Shown here in pieces: positions 37,101 to 46,715 of a stretch of 64,000 bases of DNA. A program made the position numbers and the translations under genes. The number at the start of each line of letters is the position of its first letter. Position 1 is the stretch's first letter. The notes beneath the pieces are model-generated. The model saw nothing but the letters and a program-made list of their open reading frames with translations. It had not been told where the DNA came from and did no database searches. This DNA is from Acetobacter ascendens (GTDB lineage: Bacteria; Pseudomonadota; Alphaproteobacteria; Acetobacterales; Acetobacteraceae): assembly GCF_001766235.1 (NCBI RefSeq), contig NZ_CP015164.1:2383001-2447000 (forward strand). The letters run 5' to 3'.

Positions 37101-37279
37101 ACGCTCTGCCCATCCATATGGCGCAAAAAGGCTTCTGTTAATGCACGCGCAGCACGCCTGCCGGGCAGTACAATAATACCCTCACCTATGACTTCTACAT
37201 CATGATTTGCGGCTTGAATCCAACGTAAAGCAAGTTGATCAAGAAAAGGAAGATGTGCAGGGATTGTTGTAAGTTTCAT
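34190..37279 (-). CDS. addB: Double-strand break repair protein AddB
   Basis: The 1029-residue partner of AddA scans for Chi-like sites and carries a second nuclease. The N-terminal helicase-like region has only a degenerate nucleotide loop (VLPGRRAARAL). The C-terminal nuclease contains GRADRIELNTDGHVIVQDYK, followed by TG. The four-cysteine iron-sulfur clasp known from Bacillus AddB is absent: the end reads PRFADYARLARVPEW, with no Cys. The start is ATG 37279 (MKLTTIPAHLPF), which overlaps the tsaE stop; upstream codons are not conserved. Confidence 0.92.
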   Translation of the reverse strand: MKLTTIPAHLPFLDQLALRWIQAANHDVEVIGEGIIVLPGRRAARALTEAFLRHMDGQSVLLPRIVPIGTLDEAELGLSAGIGSELALDLPPAVAGMTRLAVLARLVLQADKAFGTRPTLDQAWSLAKALADLMDEAEWSGVNLAERLPEAVQENFAEHWQIILRFLEIVTQAWPEWLKENGVMNPVARQVALLEAQADLWHKFAQQGDNTPIWAAGFTHVMQPTVKVLQAVLECPAGKVILPGLDMMMAEETFLSLPDSHPQAGLSALLKNLEITRNTVEVWESAGKGAERAAILSRILLPAEALDDWSHPGGAELENVYRLDTADQQEEAVAISMIMREAIEKPAHRVALVTPDRVLAARVATELARWGVLADDSAGSSLVDTPAAVLLRLVAQMVDSRFSPVSLLSVLKHPLVACGFATGVCRATARLLERAILRGPAPPPGFAALCQVVDNALENPNERAKAKLEGGVTADRPFGPVALSVFMERLAFCLEPILGWELDAAEASMQTAQGLEQHCAPVPDLLAALIATVERLVATDEESASERLWRGEEGNMLASQLTELMLASDVLPPQPPVVLDGLLTAVLAPERVAMRRGGDPKSLHPRVLIWGLFESRLQTAETVILGGLSEGVWPPVVDAGPWMSRPMRQRMGLPSPEQAVGQAAHDFFASAAAAGTVILSSARRREGAPVVPARWLTRLDAFLAGRNGHIPNHPALFWLNKLDQPLGPATPVVPPQPMPPVALRPRRLSVTEIETWIRDPYAIYAKHVLRIEVLPELEEAADASDYGMIVHKALERWVKAYGVAWPENAEKKLCDLFSASLQEHVLRPALRAWWAPRLTRIAQWVVQAEEKRRNEHGVPRAILTEIRGRVSIMDAPGGKFDIVGRADRIELNTDGHVIVQDYKTGTLPSAKDVLAGWSPQLPLEAAMIIRGGFKEVPEHSREISNLIYWRLTGGAEPGEEVVVKTREALSLTDLAEQTWENLLLRIAAYDQPDQPYLSHPHPGREPRFADYARLARVPEWNSARKENDE

Positions 37280-37761
37280 ATGCCAGCCCCACAGCCAGCC
37301 AGATCCACCTTTTGCAATCTTTCTTCCCATCCTGATAATCTAGCTTGGCGTTGCCCATCAGCCAGAACATGTATTTCAAGATTCAAGGCATCTTCAGGCA
37401 ACAAGTCTTCTAGTTTTTGTGGCCATTCAACAAGCACCACACCTTCTCGTGCTTCATCCCACCCAAGCTCTTCAAGTTCGTCTGGGCCACCCAATCGCCA
37501 TAGGTCAAAATGAGACACAACGCATAAAGGGGATTCGTAAGATTGCACTAAGGTATAGGTAGGGCTTGGCACCTCCAGATTAGGCACTTGGCAAAATGCT
37601 CGCAAAAAAGCACGTGCAAAAAGGCTTTTCCCGGCCCCAAGCGGACCTGAAAGCAAAATAGCATCTCCTGCTTGCGCATATTCTGCCAGCTTTGTGGCCA
37701 GCTTTATTGTCGCACCTTCATTTTGCAGAATTATATCTCTGGCCATCTTAACCTTTTCCAT
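37276..37761 (-). CDS. tsaE: tRNA threonylcarbamoyladenosine synthesis ATPase TsaE
   Basis: The 161-residue P-loop protein works with TsaB and TsaD to make t6A37 in ANN-decoding tRNAs. The Walker A is GPLGAGKS (39-46), followed by VPSPTYTLVQSYE and FDLWRLGGPDELEELGWDE, both family hallmarks. Met6 (37746), with AAAAGG before it, is an alternative start. It is first in the tsaE-addB-addA run, with overlapping ends. Confidence 0.94.
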   Translation of the reverse strand: MEKVKMARDIILQNEGATIKLATKLAEYAQAGDAILLSGPLGAGKSLFARAFLRAFCQVPNLEVPSPTYTLVQSYESPLCVVSHFDLWRLGGPDELEELGWDEAREGVVLVEWPQKLEDLLPEDALNLEIHVLADGQRQARLSGWEERLQKVDLAGCGAGI

Positions 37762-38124
37762 TCATTGCCTAGCCATTTGCCACAAATCACAAAAATGAGA
37801 GGTTTTTTGTTACATTAGCTCCGATATCACAAAGAAGTGTACCACATACTAAACAAACAAATATTTCCTACATCCACTTGTTTTAGAAATATTTTTTTTG
37901 AAATTTCACAAATAAAATCTAACACTTCTTATCTGTTTCTTAATCTTCACTCCTTATTATATTCCTTTCGATATGCATCACATGCATGATTGGTGTGCGC
38001 AAAAGAGAACATCTGAACGAAATATTGTTTGTTTCTTTTTGAAACACGTATAGGTTTAGTTGTAGCAATAAAATGCAACCCAAGGATACATTTTTGATTC
38101 TCTGAACCATAATGAGGTTCCACC
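37762..38124. other. AT-rich divergent intergenic region of about 360 bases
   Basis: No gene is supported here. It is clearly richer in A+T than the surroundings, with runs such as ATTTTTTTT, and contains ATGCATCACATGCAT (37974-37988), a short direct/inverted repeat. It should hold the promoters of tsaE (leftward) and the CtrA-like regulator (rightward). No exact TTAA-N7-TTAA CtrA box was found by eye. Confidence 0.55.
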
Positions 38125-38907
38125 ATGCGTATTTTACTTTTAGAAAATAATTTCACCTCAAGCCGGGCAATATTTTCGGCATTAACAAAAGCCTCTTTTT
38201 CGGTGGATATGGTTCGATGTGATCAGGAAGTTATAGAATTACTTAGAAACTATGATTATGGCCTTGCCATTCTTCACCTGCAACACCCTGATATTGATGG
38301 GTACAACATCCTTAGCACATTACGATCTTTAAAACTCGCTACGCCTGTTATCGTCATCTCTCCAGTCAACAATCCGGAAGTGAAAACACAAGCTTTTGCC
38401 GCAGGCGCAGACGATTATCTGACGGACCCTTTTGATTCGACCGAACTTACAGCGCGCATACAAGCTATTTTACGACGCGCACATGGGTATGCCCACCCTA
38501 TTGCACATATTGGCGACCTTACAGTTAACCTCAATAGTCATGCTGTAACTGTAAAAAATCAGCCTATTCACCTTACCGGGAAAGAATTTTCCATTCTTGA
38601 GCTACTTGTATTGCGTAAAGGCATTGCCCAAACAAAGGAAACCTTTCTCAACCATCTTTATGGAGGAAGGGATGAACCAGATATAAAAATTATAGATGTT
38701 TTTATCTGCAAACTTCGCAAAAAACTTCAGGCTGCTGGTGCGGGAAATCTTATTTCTACCGTATGGGGTAGAGGCTACATTTTGAATGACCCGCAAGCAG
38801 CCAAAGCATGCACATCCATGCCTACTCTTGGTAAACACCTTCAACAATCCCAATCAATGTCTGGCCTACATGTCTCCCACCCACATGCTGCGGAGAGTAG
38901 CGCCTGA
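38125..38907 (+). CDS. CtrA-like response regulator with a degenerate receiver domain
   Basis: The 260-residue protein aligns without gaps to CtrA of alphaproteobacteria over both domains. The C-terminal winged helix is strongly CtrA-like: LTGKEFSILELLVLRKG, FLNHLYGGRDEPDIKIIDVF, then ICKLRKKL and VWGRGYIL. The receiver is not normal. The acidic pair after LLLE is Asn-Asn (8-9), the phosphate-accepting Asp51 is His (LAILHLQHPD) and the Lys of the T-K-P motif is Asp101 (YLTDPF). It therefore cannot be phosphorylated in the usual way. A ~30-residue tail of no known type follows. It stands alone between divergent tsaE and convergent glmM, in AT-rich DNA. I infer a CtrA paralogue that binds DNA independently of phosphorylation; it could also be the only CtrA copy, which the window cannot tell. 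Confidence 0.85.
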   Translation: MRILLLENNFTSSRAIFSALTKASFSVDMVRCDQEVIELLRNYDYGLAILHLQHPDIDGYNILSTLRSLKLATPVIVISPVNNPEVKTQAFAAGADDYLTDPFDSTELTARIQAILRRAHGYAHPIAHIGDLTVNLNSHAVTVKNQPIHLTGKEFSILELLVLRKGIAQTKETFLNHLYGGRDEPDIKIIDVFICKLRKKLQAAGAGNLISTVWGRGYILNDPQAAKACTSMPTLGKHLQQSQSMSGLHVSHPHAAESSA

Positions 38908-39027
38908 ATTACCAAAATAAATTTAAATTATAATAGACTTTTAAATCTGGGAACGCAGAAGGCTTTAAATTCACAATGAAAATTCTAGGAAAAGAGATTT
39001 CAAAAAATCCTTTTCCTACATTTTATT

Positions 39028-40386
39028 TTACGCAGGCACACGCACCTGCTCAAGCACATCGCACATCTGATCAACAACTTCATCAACCAGATTTGCATCT
39101 TCTGCTTCTGCCATCACACGCACCAAAGGTTCTGTACCGCTTTTGCGCAGCACCAAACGCCCTCGGCCTGCTAGTTTGCGCTCTACATCAGCCTGACGGC
39201 TTTTGACTTCATCCATATCAAGCGGACAGGCACCTTTGTATCGAACATTTTTTAGCTTTTGGGGAAACGGCTGAAATAACCGGCAAACTTCACTAGCTGG
39301 ACGACCATCCTGCACCAAAACTGCCAGGATCTGCAAAGCTGCAATCAGCCCATCGCCTGTTGTTGCAAAGTCTGTCAGTACCATATGCCCGGATTGCTCA
39401 CCGCCAATGTTAGCCTGCCGTTCTAGCATGCGCTCGACAACGTAGCGATCACCCACTGCCGTACGTTCTAAGCTTAGGCCCAGATTTTCAAGAAACCGTT
39501 CCAATCCCATATTGGACATAACGGTTGCCACAACGGAATTGCCCATCAAGCGTCCCTCACGCACCCAAGACTGAGCAATAAGAGCGAGAATCTGATCACC
39601 ATCAATCAGGCGGCCAGTTTCATCTGCAATTAACACACGGTCTGCATCACCATCCAGAGCAATGCCCAAATCCGCCTTATGTTTTACAACTGCGGCACAC
39701 AGGGCCTCAGGATGTGTTGAACCACACTTTTCATTAATATTTACGCCGTTAGGCTCACAACCTATCCGGATTACTTCTGCTCCCAGCTCCCACAATGCAG
39801 TTGGGGCAACCCGATAGGCAGAGCCATTGGCACAATCAATCACAATCTTCATGCCATCCAGCCGCAATTTACGCGGGAAAGAAGCTTTAGCACTTTCTAT
39901 ATAACGGCCCGCCGCATCATTCAGTCGGGATGCTCTACCGATATGCTCTGGCTTTGCCAGATATGCGGTAAGATCTTTTTCCATCAAGGCTTCAATTTCG
40001 CTTTCATCGTGATCAGAAAGTTTGAAGCCATCTGGGCCAAACAGCTTGATGCCGTTATCCCCAAAAGGATTGTGAGAGGCGGAAATCATAACACCCAGAT
40101 CTGCCCTGAGAGAACGCGTCAGCATGGCAATTGCAGGCGTTGGCAATGGGCCTACCAACGTGACGTCCATACCAGCAGAAAGAAAACCCGCAACCATGGC
40201 GCTTTCAATCATATACCCAGAAAGCCGCGTGTCTTTTCCTAACAGAACGCTATGCCGATGGTCCCCCCGCTTGAAATGCAACCCGGCAGCCTGCCCCAGT
40301 TTTTGGGCCACTTCCACCGTCATCGGCGCAACGTTAGCAGTGCCACGAATACCGTCTGTTCCGAAAAAACGCTTCATTCTGCTCAT
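39028..40386 (-). CDS. glmM: Phosphoglucosamine mutase
   Basis: The 452-residue enzyme turns glucosamine-6-phosphate into the 1-phosphate for peptidoglycan and LPS precursors. The phosphoserine is Ser104 in [14 protein letters not shown]. The metal loop is DGDADR (245-250), the sugar-binding loop GEQSGHMVL, and the phosphate-binding loop [14 protein letters not shown] is near the end. Met4 ([12 protein letters not shown]) is the other possible start. The gene converges on the CtrA-like regulator and lies downstream of folP on the same strand. Confidence 0.96.
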   Translation of the reverse strand: MSRMKRFFGTDGIRGTANVAPMTVEVAQKLGQAAGLHFKRGDHRHSVLLGKDTRLSGYMIESAMVAGFLSAGMDVTLVGPLPTPAIAMLTRSLRADLGVMISASHNPFGDNGIKLFGPDGFKLSDHDESEIEALMEKDLTAYLAKPEHIGRASRLNDAAGRYIESAKASFPRKLRLDGMKIVIDCANGSAYRVAPTALWELGAEVIRIGCEPNGVNINEKCGSTHPEALCAAVVKHKADLGIALDGDADRVLIADETGRLIDGDQILALIAQSWVREGRLMGNSVVATVMSNMGLERFLENLGLSLERTAVGDRYVVERMLERQANIGGEQSGHMVLTDFATTGDGLIAALQILAVLVQDGRPASEVCRLFQPFPQKLKNVRYKGACPLDMDEVKSRQADVERKLAGRGRLVLRKSGTEPLVRVMAEAEDANLVDEVVDQMCDVLEQVRVPA

Positions 40387-40519
40387 TCCATTCTGTCCGC
40401 CTCAGACAGAAAAAGCCCATCCTGCATAAAGAACGGAACTGCCTTCTTGCGGTTTTCTTTTATTTCCTAAAACGGTTTCAGGCTGGAAGAAACCTTGTTC
40501 AGCCCGGAAACTTACTTTT

Positions 40520-41554
40520 TTAGTTCTGATATATTTCCCGCCATACGTTTACAGCCTGCATCATGCCTTTAACATCATGCACGCGCAAAAGCGGGTTACC
40601 CAAAGCCATAGCAGGAAAAGAGGCCGCCTGCGTTCCGGCATCACGCAAATGTGGCGTGGTTTCACCGGTAAGGTTGCCAATCATCCGCTTGCGGGAAACA
40701 CCAAATACAACCCGGCACCCCAAGTTGACCAGCAGCAGAATATGCCGCAGCAACTCCTTATTCTGCTCAAAGTTTTTTGCAAAACCAAATCCCGGATCGA
40801 CCATAATCCGATGTCGTGCAATGCCACCTTTTACAGCGACCTCAATCCGTTGTGCGAGTTCACGCACCACATCTATGCTCACATCTTCATACACGGCATG
40901 CTGCGCCATAGTTTGTGGTGTGCCACGCATATGCATCAGCACAACACCACAATCTTGCACGGCCAGAAGCGGCAAAGCTACTTTATCATACGCAAGAGCT
41001 GTCACATCATTGATAATATGCGCCCCAGCAGCCAAAGCTTGCTGCATGACATAACTGTTCCGCGTATCTACAGAAATAGCCACATTTGGCAGCTCTGCCT
41101 TTAACGCAATAAGAACCGGGCCAATGCGCTCCCATTCTTCTTCTGGCGTTACCGAGGCTGAACCGGGGCGTGTGCTTTCCCCCCCTATATCCAACACGGT
41201 TGCGCCACTGCGCACCATTTCGTGCGCCTTGACAACTGCCTGATCAATATTTGCCAGTTTACCGCCATCGCTAAAGCTATCTGGCGTGATATTCAGGATA
41301 CCCATAATCTGGGGGCCTACTGGCACTCCAACAGACGGTACAGAACACGTTATCCGCTCTAGCTCCAGCGCCCATTCCTGCGGCACTTTCTGCACAGGCA
41401 TTAGGCCAACTGTTTGATATCCCGTAATCAAACGCACAAACGTAAATGCCACCGGGCCGCCACATAAGGGTAAAGCATCACCCTGCCTGATAGCTGCTTG
41501 CGCTATGTTGCCATAGACAAGCCCCAATGGTTCAATCAGCCGCACATACGTCAT
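40520..41554 (-). CDS. folP: Dihydropteroate synthase
   Basis: The enzyme joins p-aminobenzoate to the pterin pyrophosphate in folate synthesis. MGILNITPDSFSDGG (84-98) and the D-IGGESTRPGS loop are signature segments; the C-terminal FGVSRKRMIG carries the phosphate-binding Ser-Arg. I start at ATG 41554 (MTYVRLIEPLG), giving 344 residues, because the longer open frame (to 41809) runs through the ftsH terminator into ftsH. An 80-residue N-terminal extension before the TIM barrel is longer than in E. coli. Confidence 0.94.
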   Translation of the reverse strand: MTYVRLIEPLGLVYGNIAQAAIRQGDALPLCGGPVAFTFVRLITGYQTVGLMPVQKVPQEWALELERITCSVPSVGVPVGPQIMGILNITPDSFSDGGKLANIDQAVVKAHEMVRSGATVLDIGGESTRPGSASVTPEEEWERIGPVLIALKAELPNVAISVDTRNSYVMQQALAAGAHIINDVTALAYDKVALPLLAVQDCGVVLMHMRGTPQTMAQHAVYEDVSIDVVRELAQRIEVAVKGGIARHRIMVDPGFGFAKNFEQNKELLRHILLLVNLGCRVVFGVSRKRMIGNLTGETTPHLRDAGTQAASFPAMALGNPLLRVHDVKGMMQAVNVWREIYQN

Positions 41555-41571
41555 CTTCTCAGCCCATCCCA

Positions 41572-41605
41572 AACAAAAAAGAGGCGGCATTTCTGCCGCC
41601 TCTTT
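41572..41605 (-). terminator. Intrinsic terminator after ftsH
   Basis: On the minus strand AAAGAGGCGGCA and TGCCGCCTCTTT form a perfect 12-bp stem with a 4-base loop, followed by TTTGTTT. It lies 26 bases after the ftsH stop and rules out folP starts further upstream. Confidence 0.9.
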
Positions 41606-41630
41606 CCACTCTATATCTTTAATTTGAAAG

Positions 41631-43568
<1,938 letters not shown>

Positions 43569-43634
43569 CTTGCCCGTATATCCATACCTAGTGCGAGAAT
43601 GCCGGAAGAGTTTTTATCTGACCGGCTGCCGCAG

Positions 43635-43669
43635 AAAAAAGCAACCTCTCCCTTTATTAAATGGGAGGT
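43635..43669 (-). terminator. Intrinsic terminator after tilS
   Basis: On the minus strand ACCTCCC pairs with GGGAGAGGT (one bulged A), followed by TGCTTTTTT. It separates tilS from ftsH. Confidence 0.7.
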
Positions 43670-43705
43670 CACCTACGTATTCCTAGTCTGCGAACGACAC
43701 ATATT

Positions 43706-45019
43706 TTAAGAATCTTGTGCAATTGCACCATACACGTTGCTGCTGCTAACCGAAACTGTCGGGCGGAAAATGAACTCTGCCCCATGCAAATCCGGCTCAT
43801 TTTCTGCTACCCAGCCCAGATGCGGCACAGCAACGCGTTTGCCCGCACGCCATAATGCAGGCAACACAGCACAAAACTTTGCTTGTTGCCCATTACGGAT
43901 TTTGCGTGCCAGCCCATACCCTGCTCCGGCTATCATCAGCCCCTCTTTTTGAACTGATACGGGAAGGTACAATACAAACCGGTTATCCCATACGGTGCCA
44001 TTTTCCGCTTGCTGCGCAGGAGCCATTGCAGCTTCTTCCCGCATGAGCATCCATTGCTGTTTATGATAGATAAACCGTGTTCCAGCCAACGTGGCTTCTG
44101 TTGCCATATCTTTCAAGCGCACTACAGCAGATTGAGCTGGTGGATATTCAGCCCCGCCTACACTGCGGATAAGAGCCGCAAGCACATCAACATCTGGCAA
44201 TTCTGACCCCAACATAGCCCAACCTTCCGGGCACATCACAGCATGCTGGGCAAGCTGTGCGGCGCGTTCGCGCTCCTTGCACATCCGAAGCTGGCCGGAT
44301 TGCATGCCCAATTTCCAGAAATGCGCACGTTGATCGTTTTCTTGCAGCAGAAAACGCAAACGCAAACGCACACGCTCCGCCCGCTGATCCTGATTGGAAG
44401 GATCATCCACCCATTCAACACACGCTTGTCGTAAGGTATTGCGCAATGCCAGCCGAGAAAACCCGAGCAAGGGGCGAATAAGCCGTATATCCGGCCGCAC
44501 AGTTATCCAACCCATGCCCGCCAGCCCTTCCGGCCCACTGCTGGAATTTTGGCGCATCCAGACTGTTTCAGCCAGATCGTCCGCCTGATGGCCCAACAAA
44601 AGGTCCGTACACCCATATTCCTGACAGGCGGCTATCAGGCGTGCATAGCGGGCCTCTCTGGCTCTGTGCGCCATGGCCGAACCTTTTTTAAGGTCTGTGA
44701 GCACCAGCAACTGCGCCGGAATATTCATTGCCTGCAAACGCGCAATGGTCTGTTGCGCTTCCTGCCCAGATTCTGGGCGCAAGCCATGATCTACCACTAA
44801 AGCCAACAGGTTTTTCCGCCAGAAAGACGCCAGCCACGCAAGGCATAGGCTATCTCCGCCGCCAGAAACAGCCATAGCAATAGGAGGATAATCTGATTGA
44901 TCAGGAAAAAACGGCCCTAACTGGGCCATACATTGCGCAAAACACGCCAGCGAAACGGGCTGATCGGAAAAAACATCACGCCCAAAAAAGACAGGAGCAG
45001 ACACTTTTTCCGATACCAC
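43706..45019 (-). CDS. tilS: tRNA(Ile)-lysidine synthase
   Basis: The 437-residue enzyme changes C34 of tRNA-Ile(CAT) to lysidine so that it reads AUA. The PP-loop is SGGGDS (52-57) after PIAMAV. LLGHQADDLAETVWMR (about 142-157) and the GMGWITVRPDIRLIRPLLGF stretch are family marks. The C-terminal part is less conserved. It lies eight bases after cpoB on the same strand. Confidence 0.94.
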   Translation of the reverse strand: MVSEKVSAPVFFGRDVFSDQPVSLACFAQCMAQLGPFFPDQSDYPPIAMAVSGGGDSLCLAWLASFWRKNLLALVVDHGLRPESGQEAQQTIARLQAMNIPAQLLVLTDLKKGSAMAHRAREARYARLIAACQEYGCTDLLLGHQADDLAETVWMRQNSSSGPEGLAGMGWITVRPDIRLIRPLLGFSRLALRNTLRQACVEWVDDPSNQDQRAERVRLRLRFLLQENDQRAHFWKLGMQSGQLRMCKERERAAQLAQHAVMCPEGWAMLGSELPDVDVLAALIRSVGGAEYPPAQSAVVRLKDMATEATLAGTRFIYHKQQWMLMREEAAMAPAQQAENGTVWDNRFVLYLPVSVQKEGLMIAGAGYGLARKIRNGQQAKFCAVLPALWRAGKRVAVPHLGWVAENEPDLHGAEFIFRPTVSVSSSNVYGAIAQDS

Positions 45020-45027
45020 GCTAACCG

Positions 45028-45768
45028 TTATTCGCAGTTGCCTCGTTTGGCGTATACTTCTGCTGCATGTGCAACACGGGTGGAAGGTGTGGGGAATTCT
45101 GCTTTCAGCTTGGAAAGCGCTTCACATGATGCCTTTTTATCCCCCAATGCCAGCAGGGAAGCAGAAACACCCAGCAACGCATCTGGTGCACGCCCACTTT
45201 TAGGAGCCTGACGGTAAGCATCATAATACGCTACAGCAGACTGACGATACTGCTTTTGGCCCGCCAAAGACTGCGCCAGCAGAAACTGTGCATCTACCTT
45301 AAAAGCACCTTTGGCGTTCTTAAGCGCTGATTCGGCATCAGACTGCGCTTCTGCATAATCTTTCTTCTGCAAAGCAGCTTTCCCGCTAGCGAGCATCCCA
45401 TCTGGTGTTGTGGGCTTTGCTGCATCCTTGGGCGTTGTATCTGTTGAAGCAGCGGCAGCCGTGGAAGCGCCTGCTGCACCAGCATTTGCCTGAGCCGCAA
45501 ACTGGTTATCTGCTATCTGTTTGGAAAGAGCTGCGGTTTTTTGCTGCAGTTCATTGGTTAGCTGATCAATTTCACCGCGCATATCACGCTGCTGCTGCTC
45601 CAACGTGCTCACACGGTCCAGCAACTGGGCAATGAGATCATTCGTGCCTGAATTTGCAGTATCCCGCGCCCATGCAACTGGCACGCACACACTGCTTATT
45701 GCGGTTGCCATTGCCAACGCCACAAGCCCTGTGCGGACATGCCGCGATGCTTTGAAGCAGACTTTCAT
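45028..45768 (-). CDS. cpoB: Tol-Pal system protein CpoB (YbgF)
   Basis: The 246-residue periplasmic protein links Tol-Pal with peptidoglycan synthesis during division. A signal peptide (to about residue 34, VCVPVAWA) is followed by a coiled coil (LLDRVSTLEQQQRDMRGEID), an Ala/Thr-rich linker and a C-terminal TPR domain (ASGKAALQKKDYAEAQSDAE and on). I start at ATG 45768 (MKVCFKASRH), just before the signal peptide; the open frame has eight more codons. It is in the usual place after pal. Confidence 0.92.
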   Translation of the reverse strand: MKVCFKASRHVRTGLVALAMATAISSVCVPVAWARDTANSGTNDLIAQLLDRVSTLEQQQRDMRGEIDQLTNELQQKTAALSKQIADNQFAAQANAGAAGASTAAAASTDTTPKDAAKPTTPDGMLASGKAALQKKDYAEAQSDAESALKNAKGAFKVDAQFLLAQSLAGQKQYRQSAVAYYDAYRQAPKSGRAPDALLGVSASLLALGDKKASCEALSKLKAEFPTPSTRVAHAAEVYAKRGNCE

Positions 45769-45841
45769 CAGGTTCTTACCCTTCCACAACATATAGGCAC
45801 AAACATCATACCACTTTTTCTGTAAGACAAGTGCTTACAAT

Positions 45842-45874
45842 ACAAAACAGGCCGGGCTTTAACACCCGGCCTGT
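45842..45874 (-). terminator. Intrinsic terminator after pal
   Basis: On the minus strand ACAGGCCGGG and CCCGGCCTGT form a 10-bp perfect stem, followed by TTTTGTATTGT. It lies between pal and cpoB. Confidence 0.85.
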
Positions 45875-45909
45875 ATTTGCTCTGTCAGCTTTCAGAAAAA
45901 TCTGAAATC

Positions 45910-46392
45910 TTATTTAACAGAGGTAATGGCATTACGGTTCTGAGCCCATGCATCTTCATCATCACCCAGAGCGGTCGGACGATCTTTACCGTAGGAGATG
46001 GTAGAAATGCGGGAAGAAGCTACGCCCTTGGCTACCAGGTAATCACGCGCTGCATTGGCGCGGCGCTGGCCCAGAGCAATGTTGTATTCTTCGGTGCCGC
46101 GGTCATCGCAGTTACCTGCAACTTCAACGTTAACCTGCGGATATTTTGCCAGCCAGTCAGCCTGCTTCTGCAGGGTATCTTTGGCATCATCACGCAGGCC
46201 GCTTTTGTTCAGGTCGTAGAAAACGCGGTCACCCACGTTTGCAACCAGATCAGCTTCACTGCCGGGAACGGGGCCGCTAATGGTCGGCTGCGTGGTAGCA
46301 GCACTGTTAGAGGCACCAGTGTTTGCATTATCGTGGGCGCAGGCTGACAGCAGGGCAACCATACCAAGCGCGGCAACTACTTTTAGTCTCAT
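45910..46392 (-). CDS. pal: Peptidoglycan-associated lipoprotein Pal
   Basis: The 160-residue outer-membrane lipoprotein ties the outer membrane to peptidoglycan and binds TolB. The lipobox is LLSAC, with Cys18. The OmpA-like domain has VNVEVAGNCDDRGTEEYNIA and QRRANAARDYLVAKGV, including the Asp and Arg that hold meso-diaminopimelate. A terminator precedes it and another follows, so it has its own transcript. Confidence 0.96.
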   Translation of the reverse strand: MRLKVVAALGMVALLSACAHDNANTGASNSAATTQPTISGPVPGSEADLVANVGDRVFYDLNKSGLRDDAKDTLQKQADWLAKYPQVNVEVAGNCDDRGTEEYNIALGQRRANAARDYLVAKGVASSRISTISYGKDRPTALGDDEDAWAQNRNAITSVK

Positions 46393-46715
46393 GTGTCGGA
46401 TCCTGAGAATTGGTTCCTTGCGGAACTATTCGGGAGAAAAGAGTTCTAACCTTGTATCCCCGCGTCTTCTTCTGCTCCTCTCCGAACCCTTCGAAGAGCC
46501 GACGAATTTTGGAGACCAACTTGCCCTAAGCCATAGCTTATTCTGTGGGTCAAGTTGCATCTCTCTATCTCATACCTGCCATACACTTAGTGAGACGAAA
46601 AAGACACAGTTCTGCTTATTGCCTGTATCTGCCTTTATTGCGGCCAAATTATGAACAGCAAAAACCCTGCATCACATTTTTGTGATACAGGGTTTTGTTC
46701 ACAAACAGCCAATTT
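46393..46715. other. Intergenic region between tolB and pal, about 320 bases
   Basis: Apart from the tolB terminator at its right side, no gene is supported. On the minus strand TTGACC (complement of 46548-46553) could be a -35 box for pal, which would give a leader of about 130 bases. The leader is purine-rich (GGAGAGGAGCAGAAGAAGA). Confidence 0.5.
46660..46696 (-). terminator. Intrinsic terminator after tolB
   Basis: AAAACCCTGCATCACA pairs with TGTGATACAGGGTTTT around a 4-base loop (15 of 16 pairs). On the minus strand it ends in TTTTT, just after the tolB stop. Confidence 0.85.

Noticed and set aside
37762-38124. CtrA box (TTAA-N7-TTAA) in front of the CtrA-like gene
   Set aside because: TTAA-like words occur by chance in AT-rich DNA, and none had the right spacing on inspection.
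37947-38156. 69-codon minus-strand frame in the AT-rich region
   Set aside because: It overlaps the start of the CtrA-like gene, has no ribosome site and no recognisable domain.
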